A stretch of 46,710 nucleotides of DNA from an uncultured Clostridia bacterium. Lineage in GTDB: Bacteria > Bacillota > Clostridia > Lachnospirales > Anaerotignaceae. Position numbers and translations under genes: made by a program. The stretch is taken from NCBI GenBank assembly GCA_902477755.1, contig CABSIK010000016.1:1-46710 (forward strand). The letters are read 5' to 3'. Positions 1 to 7,810 of the stretch are shown here, in pieces. The number at the start of each line of letters is the position of its first letter. Position 1 is the stretch's first letter. Under the pieces are notes generated by a model. The model did not search any database. It saw only the letters and a program-made list of their open reading frames with translations, and was not told where the DNA came from.

Positions 1-1
1 A

Positions 2-1087
2 GAAGGCAGCACAGGAACACTGGAAGCAAAGGTAGAACCCAGTGACGCAACCAACAAGACTGTGACATGGGAAAGCAACAAGACAAATGTTGCGACAGTG
101 GAACAGGACGGTACTGTAAAAGCCGTAGGCGCAGGGGAAGCTACTATCAAAGTGACAGCGCAGGATGGCAGCGGACAATATGCAGAATGCAAAGTGACCG
201 TAAGTGCACCAACAAAACCTGTGACGAATGTGACATTGACCCCAAATACATTGACACTGGAAAAAGGGGAAACAGGAACACTGGAAGCAAAGGTAGAACC
301 CAGTGACGCAAGCAAGAAAGATGTAACATGGAGCAGCAATAACGAAACCGTTGCAACAGTAGATAATAATGGCAAAGTGACAGCGAAAGCAGACGGGACA
401 GCCACCATCACTGTAACAACAGTTGACGGCAATCATCAAGCAACATGCACTGTAACTGTAACCCCGAAAACAGTACTGGTAAGCAGTATTCAGGTGCAGG
501 GCACAGCGTCCCTTTATGTGGGGAATACTGCAAAACTGACAGCAACAGTCACACCTACTACAGCAACCAATCCGGCAGTTACATGGAGCAGCAATAATCA
601 AGAAGTTGCAACAGTAGGAGCGGATGGCACAGTTACAGCGAAAACAGCAGGCAAAGCAACTATCACAGCTACAGCGAAAACAGCAGGCAAAGCAACTATC
701 ACAGCTACAGCTCAGGACGGCAGCAACGTTTTCGGCAGTCTGGAGGTAACCGTACAGCAGGTAGATGCCACAGCGTTGAGGGCGAAAGTGGCGGAAGCAC
801 AGAAATTGTGGACTGAAACAGAAGTTTCCACACAGAATGGCGCAGATGTTCCTCCTATGAAGAATTGGGTGGCAACACAGGGACAAAAAGATACTCTGAA
901 AGCTGCCATGGATGCAGTACAGCCTGTTTTGACGAAAGCAAGCACACTGGATACAACCGTATCTCAGGATGAAGTCAATACAGCTTATATCAAGCTGCAA
1001 ATGGCTCTCAATGCATTCAAAGCAGCCATGAAGCCCGGCACAATGCAAAATACACCAGTGCCATACTCCTTCTGGAATCTTTGGTAA
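2..1087 (+). CDS. Big_2 (bacterial Ig-like) domain surface protein, 3' end only
   Basis: The reading frame is open from the first bases of the window, so the gene starts upstream and only its last 361 residues are seen. Three bacterial Ig-like (Big_2) modules follow one another. Each has the typical VTW-(S/E)SN...VATV...G.VTA...G.ATITV pattern. A roughly 110-residue helical tail follows, from about VDATALRAKVAEAQKLW, and resembles the FIVAR-like helical domains of cell-surface proteins. Big_2 modules are found in adhesins and in secreted glycosidases, so the missing N-terminal part decides the function. No LPXTG or other anchor is seen at the C terminus, which ends SFWNLW. The modules are nearly identical at DNA level in places, as expected for repeats that recombine. 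The family call is firm; the biological role is not known from what is visible. Confidence 0.85.
   Translation, partial: EGSTGTLEAKVEPSDATNKTVTWESNKTNVATVEQDGTVKAVGAGEATIKVTAQDGSGQYAECKVTVSAPTKPVTNVTLTPNTLTLEKGETGTLEAKVEPSDASKKDVTWSSNNETVATVDNNGKVTAKADGTATITVTTVDGNHQATCTVTVTPKTVLVSSIQVQGTASLYVGNTAKLTATVTPTTATNPAVTWSSNNQEVATVGADGTVTAKTAGKATITATAKTAGKATITATAQDGSNVFGSLEVTVQQVDATALRAKVAEAQKLWTETEVSTQNGADVPPMKNWVATQGQKDTLKAAMDAVQPVLTKASTLDTTVSQDEVNTAYIKLQMALNAFKAAMKPGTMQNTPVPYSFWNLW
11..311 (+). repeat. Direct repeat between neighbouring Big_2 modules
   Basis: A perfect 40-bp direct repeat occurs at 11-50 and 272-311, spaced exactly 261 bp (87 codons, one Ig-like module). It encodes the same strand segment (TGTLEAKVEPSDA) in two modules. 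DNA identity this high indicates recent duplication or gene conversion between modules. Confidence 0.85.
638..709 (+). repeat. 36-bp perfect tandem duplication inside the last Big_2 module
   Basis: Two identical 36-bp units (638-673, 674-709) duplicate the residues AKTAGKATITAT in frame. This lengthens the last beta-strand region of the third module by 12 residues. It looks like a slippage product that leaves the frame intact. Confidence 0.9.
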
Positions 1088-1115
1088 TATTTGAAATAAC
1101 ATGATATGTTTTTTT

Positions 1116-1143
1116 CGGCGGCAGGCAACTGCCGCCGTTTTTC
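1116..1143 (+). terminator. Intrinsic terminator of the Big_2 gene
   Basis: Nine-base GC-rich arms CGGCGGCAG / CTGCCGCCG enclose a GCAA loop and are followed by a T run. It lies 29 bases after the stop codon. Confidence 0.9.
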
Positions 1144-1155
1144 CGTCCCAACAAA

Positions 1156-1363
1156 AAAACATCCCCTCTGAAAGCAACTTCCCCTTAAGAAAACATTGAT
1201 TTTTCTTTTCCTTGATTTCTTAAGGGGAATTGCGATGGCTGTCTTCATAAGAAAACATAACAAAAATCTTAAAAAAATAAGAAAGCTAAAATCCTTTGTC
1301 ATGATAAGGATTTTAGCTTTCTTTGTTTTCTTATGAAGATGCCCCTGAGAGAGGGGATGTTTT
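1156..1363 (-). terminator. dapH terminator split by an inserted palindromic element
   Basis: Perfect 14-bp arms at 1156-1169 and 1350-1363 (minus-strand core AGAGGGGATGT) are followed on the minus strand by a run of seven T. The arms are separated by about 180 bp of repeat element. Without the element they would form a normal hairpin with a 4-nt loop directly downstream of dapH. Whether the arms still fold across the insert is unknown, but the insert carries strong hairpins of its own that could terminate. Confidence 0.65.
1174..1346 (+). mobile_element. Terminator-loop palindromic element, copy 1 (long form)
   Basis: The element has two adjacent hairpin modules. Module A (about 1174-1232) has arms TTCCCCTTAAGAAA / TTTCTTAAGGGGAA. 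Module B has outer 16-bp arms TCTTCATAAGAAAACA / TGTTTTCTTATGAAGA enclosing 17-bp arms beginning AGAAAGCTAAAATCC. The ends resemble each other in inverted orientation (GCAACTTC and GAAGATGC). A near-identical long copy is at 27099-27274 and shorter relatives are at 3386-3481, 12555-12640 and 37407-37521. It has no coding capacity, so a MITE-like non-autonomous element is the best guess; the transposase is unknown. Confidence 0.75.
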
Positions 1364-1377
1364 CATTTCTGAAAGTC

Positions 1378-2088
1378 TTATTTTCTCAGGTCTTCCATAA
1401 GCTGTGTTTTGCCTTCTGTCTTTTCGTCTTTCATTTTGATGACTTTGGCAGGGGAACCAGCTACCACTGCACCTGCGGGTACGTCTTCTGTTACCACTGC
1501 GCCTGCTGCAACAACAGCGTTTGCGCCGATGCGTACGCCTTCCAGCACTACAGCGTTTGCGCCGATCATAACGCCATCTTCTACGATAACGGGTGTTGCG
1601 CTGGGGGGTTCCAGAACGCCTGCCAGCACTGCGCCTGCACCAACGTGTACATTTTTGCCTACGGTTGCTCTTGCGCCCAGAACAGCGTTCATGTCAACCA
1701 TGGAGCCTTCACCGATTTCAGCGCCGATGTTGATGACAGCGCCCATCATAACGACGGCATTTTTGCCGATGCTTACCCGGTCGCGGATGAATGCGCCGGG
1801 TTCGATGCGTGCTTCCACGCCGGTAATGTCCAGCATGGGAACCGCAGAGTTTCTTCTGTCATATTCCATTGCGGAGTCAACAATGGCGTCCTTTTTGCTG
1901 TCCAAGAGAGCCTGTACAGCAGCGTGGTCGCCCATGAGAATCCAGAAATCCCCCTGACCGAATACTTTCACACCTTCTGCGGATGCGCCGCTCAGGTCGC
2001 CTTTTACATATACTTTTACAGGTGTTGCCTTTTTGGCTTCCTTGATGTATTTCGCAATTTCATAGGGATTGGTCATATCGTAATCCAT
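1378..2088 (-). CDS. dapH: 2,3,4,5-tetrahydropyridine-2,6-dicarboxylate N-acetyltransferase
   Basis: This cytoplasmic enzyme acetylates tetrahydrodipicolinate with acetyl-CoA, opening the acetylase branch of diaminopimelate and lysine synthesis. The 236 residues fit the DapH family. An N-terminal alpha/beta domain covers about residues 1-85 (MTNPYEIAKYIKEAKK, characteristic of DapH). A left-handed beta-helix of hexapeptide repeats follows over about residues 90-210 (IGKNAVV, IGEGSMV, VGKNVHV, IGANAVV twice). The start has a good ribosome binding site (AAGGAG at about 2099-2104). The gene is divergent from an M20 deacetylase that could act two steps later in the same pathway, with promoters in the 144-bp gap. 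Its downstream terminator holds a palindromic element. Confidence 0.95.
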   Translation of the reverse strand: MDYDMTNPYEIAKYIKEAKKATPVKVYVKGDLSGASAEGVKVFGQGDFWILMGDHAAVQALLDSKKDAIVDSAMEYDRRNSAVPMLDITGVEARIEPGAFIRDRVSIGKNAVVMMGAVINIGAEIGEGSMVDMNAVLGARATVGKNVHVGAGAVLAGVLEPPSATPVIVEDGVMIGANAVVLEGVRIGANAVVAAGAVVTEDVPAGAVVAGSPAKVIKMKDEKTEGKTQLMEDLRK

Positions 2089-2131
2089 GGGTAAATCTCT
2101 CCTTTATCTTTTGATTTTGTATCTGCCTTTT

Positions 2132-2160
2132 ATTATATACGAAATCGGGGAGATTTTCCA
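2132..2160 (-). promoter_or_regulatory. Promoter of dapH
   Basis: On the minus strand TGGAAA (2155-2160) and a perfect TATAAT (2132-2137) are 17 bp apart, about 30 bp upstream of the ribosome binding site. Confidence 0.65.
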
Positions 2161-2232
2161 CAGAATTTGTATCCTTTCCAAAGAAAGATGTCTGTGATAC
2201 AATAAAAAAATCAGAACAAAGGAGGAAAGCCA

Positions 2233-3381
2233 ATGGAAGCGTATTTTCAAAACATGGTAAAAGACTTGCGGCAGATGCGCCGCGATTTGCATAAAATCCC
2301 CGAACTGGGGCTGAAGGAATACAAAACCTCCGCCTATATTCGGGAAAAACTGGAAAGTTTCGGCATCACAGAGCTGGAAACATGGCTGGAAACAGGCGTG
2401 GTGGCAGTGATTCGGGGTAAAGGCAAGGGACAGGCGGTGGCATTCCGTGCGGATATGGATGCTCTGCCCGTCACAGAACAGACAGGCTGCGACTTTACTT
2501 CGGAGCATGTGGGCTGTATGCATGCCTGCGGTCATGATGGTCATGTGACGGTGCTGCTGGGCTTCGCCAAATACTTGCAGGAACATAAAGAAGAACTGGA
2601 AAACGATGTTGTCCTCATTTTCCAGCCGGCAGAAGAAGGCCCCGGCGGTGCACAGCTTTTGGTAGATGCAGGACTTTTTGAAAAACATCCTGTTCGCTGC
2701 ATCATCGGCTGTCATATTTTCCCTCAGGTGCCTCAAGGGAAAGTGGCTTGCCGCAAAGGCGCCATGATGGCAAGAAACGGGGAAGTGGATGTGCATATTT
2801 ACGGGGAAAGTGCCCATGGCGCACAGCCCCAGCTGGGACATGATGCCGTATTGGCGGCAGGGGCAGTCATCACAGGGCTTCACACCATCCTGTCCAGAAA
2901 TGTGTCCCCTCTGGACAGCGGCGTTCTCACATTCGGCGCTATCCATGGCGGCGAAGCCTGCAACATCATTGCCAAGGAAGTAAAGCTGGAAGGCACCATG
3001 CGTGCATTCAGTGATGAAGCTTATGAAACCATGACAAAACGTGTTCAGGAAGCAGCGGCAGGTATTGCGGCAGGATATGGATGCAAAGGAGAAGCGGTAT
3101 TCCGTCACATGTATCGTGTGGTGGATAACGACCCGAAATTGGTAGAGCTTTTGCAGGAAGTGGCAGGGGACAATTACGAAGAAACACCCCCTTACATGCT
3201 GGCAGAGGATTTCTCTCTGTATCTTCAGAAAGTGCCGGGCATGTTCTTTTTCTTGGGCAGCGGCAACGAGGAAAAAGGATATACCCATTCTCTCCACAGC
3301 GCACAGTTCCAGTTTGACGAGGAAATCTTGGCATACGGCGTGGAAACCTATGCCAAACTGCTGAAAAAACTGGCGGAATAA
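2233..3381 (+). CDS. M20-family amidohydrolase, probable N-acetyldiaminopimelate deacetylase
   Basis: This is a 382-residue metal-dependent amidohydrolase of the M20 family. Metal-binding signatures are RADMDALP (72-79), MHACGHDGH (96-104) and FQPAEEG (130-136, with the catalytic Glu pair). A dimerisation domain is inserted around residues 185-300. Family members hydrolyse N-acyl amino acids such as N-acetyl-LL-diaminopimelate, hippurate or IAA conjugates. Position, divergent and adjacent to dapH, argues for the deacetylase of the acetyl-DAP pathway (YkuR/DapL in Bacillus); that assignment is inference from context, since sequence alone does not separate the substrates. The ribosome binding site GGAGG at 2221-2225 supports the start. 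A weak promoter (TTTCCA-16-TACAAT, 2176-2203) precedes it. Confidence 0.8.
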   Translation: MEAYFQNMVKDLRQMRRDLHKIPELGLKEYKTSAYIREKLESFGITELETWLETGVVAVIRGKGKGQAVAFRADMDALPVTEQTGCDFTSEHVGCMHACGHDGHVTVLLGFAKYLQEHKEELENDVVLIFQPAEEGPGGAQLLVDAGLFEKHPVRCIIGCHIFPQVPQGKVACRKGAMMARNGEVDVHIYGESAHGAQPQLGHDAVLAAGAVITGLHTILSRNVSPLDSGVLTFGAIHGGEACNIIAKEVKLEGTMRAFSDEAYETMTKRVQEAAAGIAAGYGCKGEAVFRHMYRVVDNDPKLVELLQEVAGDNYEETPPYMLAEDFSLYLQKVPGMFFFLGSGNEEKGYTHSLHSAQFQFDEEILAYGVETYAKLLKKLAE

Positions 3382-3385
3382 AAAA

Positions 3386-3481
3386 TCTCATAAGAAAACA
3401 TAACAAATAAAATAAGAAAGCCAAAATCCTTTGTCATCATAAGGATTTTGGCTTTCTTTGTTTTTTTATGAAGATGCCCCT
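3386..3481 (+). mobile_element. Terminator-loop palindromic element, copy 2 (module B only)
   Basis: The sequence matches module B of copy 1: an outer CATAAGAAAACA arm, inner 17-base arms around AAAGCCAAAATCC, and the conserved right end GAAGATGCCCCT. Module A is missing. It begins a few bases after the M20 stop codon and ends 20 bases before the end of the convergent M28 gene, so in practice it acts as a bidirectional terminator. It is followed by a T run (3492-3498). Confidence 0.7.
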
Positions 3482-3501
3482 AATTCCAAACTTTTTTTGT
3501 T

Positions 3502-5649
3502 TTAAGCAGCCATAGCTGTCAGGGAGTCTGTCAGTGTTTCCAGAGATTCGATTTCATGGGAAACCTGCTGTTTCAGACTTTCTGTTTCTGTGGAAAGGGC
3601 TGTGTTCAGTGTTTCCAGTTCTTTTGTGTAGTCTGTGTCACCGCTTTCCGCTTTTTCTTGGAGGCTGTTGATGACATCATACAGATCTACATGACCCTGT
3701 ACACGGCCTGCGCCCCACGTGAGGCGGTCAGCAGGCTGATCCAGTACATAGTCTGTGAAGTGGTCGAAAGTTTCTCTGCTCCAGTCGTAAGCGTACCAGT
3801 TGTTGTCGATGAGATACAGGCTTTCATCCAGTGCCTGCTGTGCGTTGCCTGCTTCCAGAGCTTCAATGCTGCTTTCCAGTGCAGACAGGTTGTTCTGGCT
3901 GTGTTCGTGAGGGAAAATAGAAACGTCTTCCCATGTCAGGCGTACGAACTGGTCTTCCGCATAACGGAAGGCTTCCAGTACCTGACTGTGGAGAGTGCGT
4001 GTTTCTGCCAGAATCTTGTCAGCAGTTTCTGTGTCGCCTGCTTCCAGTGCAGCGGCATATTCGCTGTTGGCAATGTTCACTTTTTCCCAAGCTTCTGCCG
4101 CAGCGGCTTCTGCTGTATCCAGAGCGGCATTGAGGGCGTCAGCGGCGTTGGAGCCGTCCTCCAGTGTCAGTGCGGACAGGCGTTCTGTGTCCATGGTATC
4201 CCGCATGGTCTGGATTCTGGTGGAGAAGTCCAGAGGGGATACAGCACAGTGGTCATAAGCCAGCATCAGCAGACCGTACATGTTGTGGTGGAACAGGAAT
4301 GCTTCGGGGCTGTATGTATCTGCGTTGTCGAACTGAGAATGGTAATGAGTTTCAGAGAATCCACCGCGCAGAGCAGTTACGCTGGAGGGCACACCTGCGA
4401 TGGACAGGGAGAAGTCGTCAGACCATGTCTGTGTGGGTACGATGACTTCGATGCCGTCCTCGAAAATGCCTTCTACGGCAGGTACTACGGTTTTGAAATC
4501 CTCTGTGAATGTTTTCAGTTCGTAAGAAGTGCGGATCTGGTCGGTGGTGCCTTCTGCCATGGCAGGCAGTTCAAAGTTGATGTCTGCCACCACTTTGCCA
4601 ACCCATTCGGGATGTACACGGAAAATCTGGTTGTAAGCACCTGTGGACCAGTCGTAACGGGTGTCGGAAACGCCCCATTCTTCCGCAGCCATAGCACAGA
4701 ATACCAGTGTTTTTTCCGGTTTGTAGCCGCTGTCGATGATGCCTTTGGCAATGCCCATCATCAGAGCAATGGCAGCGTTGTCATCTTGGAAACCTGCAAA
4801 GTAAGAGTCATAGTGAGCACTCATGAGCACCATGGTATCAGGGTCTTTGCCGGGGATCATACCTACAATGTTGTAGGAAGTGCCGTCACGTTCCACTTTG
4901 CTGTCAGCGTTGAAGGTTACAGTCAGTTCGTTGACACCTTCCGCTTCCATGATGGCACGGAGTTCATCGGCATGAGTGCGGCTGATGGAGAAGGCAGGTG
5001 CATCCTCGGGGCCGCAGACATCCTGAGCATTGAGGGCATCAGGGCTTACTTCGCCGTAACCGCCGTCCTGCGCCGCCAGAATGGCAGCGGCGCCGTTCAG
5101 GTGTGCTTCATAAGCAGGGTAGTTGATCCACCAGTTTTCTCTCTGGTTGATGTCTACCAGTACCAGTTTGTCTGTCACGTCCAGCTTAGCCAGATCGTCT
5201 TCGGTGCCTTCGCCCCCGTCAATGAGGGTAAAGGTCTGGGGACCTTCTGTCTGGAATGTGGTCTGGTAACCGCCCAGTTCCACAGTCTTTTCTGTGCCGT
5301 CAGCAGCTGTGTAAGTGAGCTGCGCGGTACGGAAGGTCCATGTATCTAAAGTAAAGGCATCTTTTGTCACATTGGTCAGACCAATGGCTTCCATTTCGGC
5401 TTTCAGTAGATCACCGGTGGCGATTTCAGCGTCGGAGCCTGCGGTGCGGTAGCCAAGGGCTTCGTTGGAACGGATATCCTCCAGCTTACGTGCCAGATCA
5501 TAGGAGTATTCCGTGTCTACGTGTTCCAGATAAGCTGTCTGGGCAGCAGTCAATGCGGCAGTTTCACTCTGAGGCGTTGCTGTCGTGCAGGCAGAAAGCA
5601 TCAGAACCAGTGCCAGTACCAGGGAAATCCCTTTTGCGATTTTTTTCAT
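3502..5649 (-). CDS. M28-family metallopeptidase lipoprotein with PA domain
   Basis: A 715-residue exported zinc aminopeptidase-like protein. A lipoprotein signal ends at the lipobox LSAC (Cys21), so it is predicted to be anchored on the outer face of the membrane. A protease-associated (PA) domain lies around residues 130-245. The M28 catalytic core follows, with SAHYDSYF (His279, Asp281), the DD pair at 289-290, AAEEWG (Glu323/324) and HYHSQFD (about 435-441). A Glu/Ala-rich, probably coiled-coil C-terminal region (about 480-715) is longer than in typical M28 aminopeptidases and has no recognised function. Peptide scavenging is the likely role. It is a single gene with its own promoter upstream (5724-5752). 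Confidence 0.88.
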   Translation of the reverse strand: MKKIAKGISLVLALVLMLSACTTATPQSETAALTAAQTAYLEHVDTEYSYDLARKLEDIRSNEALGYRTAGSDAEIATGDLLKAEMEAIGLTNVTKDAFTLDTWTFRTAQLTYTAADGTEKTVELGGYQTTFQTEGPQTFTLIDGGEGTEDDLAKLDVTDKLVLVDINQRENWWINYPAYEAHLNGAAAILAAQDGGYGEVSPDALNAQDVCGPEDAPAFSISRTHADELRAIMEAEGVNELTVTFNADSKVERDGTSYNIVGMIPGKDPDTMVLMSAHYDSYFAGFQDDNAAIALMMGIAKGIIDSGYKPEKTLVFCAMAAEEWGVSDTRYDWSTGAYNQIFRVHPEWVGKVVADINFELPAMAEGTTDQIRTSYELKTFTEDFKTVVPAVEGIFEDGIEVIVPTQTWSDDFSLSIAGVPSSVTALRGGFSETHYHSQFDNADTYSPEAFLFHHNMYGLLMLAYDHCAVSPLDFSTRIQTMRDTMDTERLSALTLEDGSNAADALNAALDTAEAAAAEAWEKVNIANSEYAAALEAGDTETADKILAETRTLHSQVLEAFRYAEDQFVRLTWEDVSIFPHEHSQNNLSALESSIEALEAGNAQQALDESLYLIDNNWYAYDWSRETFDHFTDYVLDQPADRLTWGAGRVQGHVDLYDVINSLQEKAESGDTDYTKELETLNTALSTETESLKQQVSHEIESLETLTDSLTAMAA

Positions 5650-5723
5650 TTATCAACATCCTTTCTTTGGGTGGTGTCTCCCAGCCCCTTTTTTGTTTTT
5701 CTGCATGAACACATGCGAGCATA

Positions 5724-5752
5724 AGCATACCAAGTAATTTATAAAAATGCAA
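5724..5752 (-). promoter_or_regulatory. Promoter of the M28 peptidase gene
   Basis: TTGCAT (5747-5752) and TATGCT (5724-5729) on the minus strand are separated by 17 bp, about 75 bp before the start codon, in an AT-rich stretch. Confidence 0.65.
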
Positions 5753-5842
5753 TACTTTTTGTTTAGTAATTTTATACAAAATTTTTACTAGCAATTTTAA
5801 TATCTTGAAAAACAAAGCATACTAAAAGAATATGTTTTTATG

Positions 5843-5882
5843 AAAAAAGAAAATCGGACAACCTTTGCAGGTGCCCGATTTT
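5843..5882 (-). terminator. Terminator downstream of the uracil-DNA glycosylase gene
   Basis: Arms AAAATCGG / CCGATTTT (5850-5857, 5875-5882) with further partial pairing are followed by a T-rich run on the minus strand. Confidence 0.8.
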
Positions 5883-5913
5883 GCGATAAAATGGCATGTT
5901 TATGCAGTTATTT

Positions 5914-6486
5914 CTACAGCAGATTTTTCAGTGTCATTAGGTCTTGCTGATAGGTTTCGGACAATGCCCGATTGTAAATGATGGCCGCAGGGTGGTAGAG
6001 AGGAAAGAGGATTTTTCCGTCTTCCAGTGTAAAAGGCTTGCCGTGCCAGTCCCCAATGACCGCTTTGGTATCTCCTGTGACTGCTTTTAGTGGCACATTG
6101 CCCAATGTGACGATCCACTGAGGATTCACCACTTTGATTTCTTCCTGTAGGAAGGGCAGGAAAAAGGCGATTTCATCCTTGGAAGGAGGGCGATTCACAG
6201 CTTTTCCTGTTTTGGGGCTTTCCTTGGTGGGACGCAGCTTTACCACGTTGGAGATGTAGATTTCTTCCCGTTTCAGCCCGATGGTTTCTAAAAAAGCAGA
6301 CAGATTTTTCCCTGCCTTGCCCACAAAGGGACGACCCTGCTTTTCTTCATCGCCGCCGGGGGCTTCGCCGATCATCATCAGTCGGGGATTCTGGCAGCCG
6401 TCACCGAACACCAGTTTTTTTTCTGCGTAGGGGGAAGCGGATGCGGCTTCCTGCAATCTGGCACATAATTGTGTCAAATGGTCCAT
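5914..6486 (-). CDS. Uracil-DNA glycosylase family protein (family-4-like, lacking Fe-S cysteines)
   Basis: A 190-residue protein of the uracil-DNA glycosylase superfamily, which removes uracil from DNA in base excision repair. It has motif 1 GEAPGGDE (40-47), the downstream GRPFVGKAGKNL segment and the C-terminal HPAAIIYNR motif, all typical of family 4 (the group named after the phage SPO1 DNA polymerase-related domain). Classical family 4 enzymes hold a 4Fe-4S cluster with four cysteines. Here only Cys8 and Cys31 exist, and the usual VVKCRP is VVKLRP (81-86), so the cluster is probably absent. Activity on uracil is therefore likely but not certain. The start has a purine-rich ribosome binding site. 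Upstream lies the DnaA-box cluster. Confidence 0.82.
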   Translation of the reverse strand: MDHLTQLCARLQEAASASPYAEKKLVFGDGCQNPRLMMIGEAPGGDEEKQGRPFVGKAGKNLSAFLETIGLKREEIYISNVVKLRPTKESPKTGKAVNRPPSKDEIAFFLPFLQEEIKVVNPQWIVTLGNVPLKAVTGDTKAVIGDWHGKPFTLEDGKILFPLYHPAAIIYNRALSETYQQDLMTLKNLL

Positions 6487-6507
6487 TTTTCTATCCTTCC
6501 TTTCTGG

Positions 6508-6722
6508 TTATCCACATGGTTTTACACTTATCCACAGAAAAAGTGTGGATAACATGGGTTCCCTGTGGACTATATCTTGTTTTTTCAAATTTATTTGGTG
6601 GAATATATTGAAAATTTGGTGGGGTTTTTGTTACATTTTCACCTTTTCCCACTTATTGTATCCTATTCTGTGTATAAATGGCAAGTTATCCCCAAAAAAA
6701 GAAGTGGAAAACCTGTGGGGAA
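6508..6722. other. DnaA-box cluster in a 307-bp intergenic region
   Basis: Three perfect DnaA boxes (TTATCCACA) lie within 45 bp: forward at 6508-6516, forward at 6528-6536 (20 bp later, about two helical turns) and reverse at 6544-6552. The last two form an inverted pair with a 7-nt spacer. Degenerate copies follow at 6564-6572 (reverse), 6686-6694 (TTATCCCCA, one mismatch) and 6714-6722 (reverse, two mismatches). An AT-rich, T-biased segment (about 6573-6660) lies between the groups. This could be an origin-like site, a DnaA-titrating cluster or a DnaA-controlled promoter for the glycosylase gene. No dnaA gene is in the window. No coding sequence is supported in 6487-6793. Confidence 0.7.
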
Positions 6723-6793
6723 AAGTGGTCGGTTTTGTGCAAAAAAAGACGGCTGCTCCCACCTTGTCAAGAGGGAACAACCGTCCGCAAACT

Positions 6794-7810
6794 TCATTCT
6801 TTGGCACGGAACATGAGGAAGAACACCAGGGCGCCAGAGAGGAACCCTCCCAGATGTGCCCAGTTGTCCACGCCCACATCCAGAAAGCCCATGGCAAGGG
6901 CTGTGAATGCCAGCAATATCATGGTGGCGTAGTTCATGCCTGTATAACGGGAACCTTTTTCCCGTGTGAGGATGAGCATGGCGCCCAAAAGTCCGAATAT
7001 GGCGCCGGATGCGCCGATGGAGGCGTAATGCCCCAGAAAAACGCTGCACAGTCCGGCGCAGATGCCGGAAATGAGATACAAAATCCCATAGCGGACTTTT
7101 CCCAGCAGTAACTCCGCCCGACTGCCGAAGTAAAAAAGATAAATGCTGTTGGCGGCAAGGTGCATGATGCTGCCATGGAAGAACATGGCGGTGATAAGGC
7201 GGTAATACTGCCCTTGTCCCAGCACCGTTTCTCTGCTGACGCTGAAACGCTCCCAGAGAAATTCATTCTGTCCTGTTACCATACCGTAGAGGAGCAGGGC
7301 AGCACATATTGCAAAAATGGTGAACGTCACTACGGGGCGTTTTCCGGCGGTGTCTTTCCGCAGGGTGTCTTTGGGCAGTTCTTCGCCGGTGGCTGCCATC
7401 CGCAGCAGTTTTTCAATGCCCATAAGCTTGTCTGGACTGCCGTCGGCTGCCTGTAAAGTTTCCGTGTCCGTGGCGTAATGCCATGCGATGTGGTGCAGAT
7501 TGCCCATGCGGTCTGTGTCTGCTAAGGGATGCAGTTCCTCTAAAGGCTCTGGGCCAATGGTCAGATACAGGCAGATGAGCTGGGTACACTGTATCTGAGA
7601 CAGCTGTTTTTGCAGTTCCTCCGCAAAGGCAGCCACATCTTCCCGATGCTCAGCGTTATCATGGGGCTGCACCGCCAGCACACAGCAGACGGGATTTTCA
7701 ATGCGTATGTAAAGACCAAACACGGGGGTACCTTCTGGCTGCTGTACGGGGCGGAAGTCTTTCTGCAAAAGCAGTTTTTGCAGATCTGTTGCCAATTGTT
7801 CAGGTGTCAT
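6794..7810 (-). CDS. Rhomboid-family intramembrane serine protease
   Basis: A 338-residue membrane protein. Residues 1 to about 155 form a soluble cytoplasmic domain of alpha/beta character. Then come six or seven membrane helices with all rhomboid hallmarks: HxxxN at 217-221 in the helix after YRLITAMFFHG, catalytic serine in GASGA (Ser268) and catalytic histidine in AHLGG (His319). Rhomboids cut transmembrane substrates within the membrane; the substrate here is unknown. It follows the yaaL-bofA genes on the same strand but is separated by its own promoter and a long leader containing a terminator hairpin, which suggests attenuation. The ribosome binding site AAAGGAG precedes the start at 7810. 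Confidence 0.92.
   Translation of the reverse strand: MTPEQLATDLQKLLLQKDFRPVQQPEGTPVFGLYIRIENPVCCVLAVQPHDNAEHREDVAAFAEELQKQLSQIQCTQLICLYLTIGPEPLEELHPLADTDRMGNLHHIAWHYATDTETLQAADGSPDKLMGIEKLLRMAATGEELPKDTLRKDTAGKRPVVTFTIFAICAALLLYGMVTGQNEFLWERFSVSRETVLGQGQYYRLITAMFFHGSIMHLAANSIYLFYFGSRAELLLGKVRYGILYLISGICAGLCSVFLGHYASIGASGAIFGLLGAMLILTREKGSRYTGMNYATMILLAFTALAMGFLDVGVDNWAHLGGFLSGALVFFLMFRAKE

Noticed and set aside
1333..2094. A 253-codon plus-strand frame opposite dapH
   Set aside because: Arises from the hexapeptide repeats of dapH read backwards; Cys/His-rich and unsupported.
3556..5349. A 597-codon open frame on the plus strand, opposite the M28 peptidase gene
   Set aside because: It is antisense to a gene with clear signal peptide and catalytic motifs, has Cys/Phe-rich low-similarity composition and no ribosome binding site.
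6487..6793. Definite call of oriC
   Set aside because: Box number and spacing are suggestive, but dnaA-dnaN are absent, no unwinding element can be proven, and genome-wide skew cannot be seen from here.
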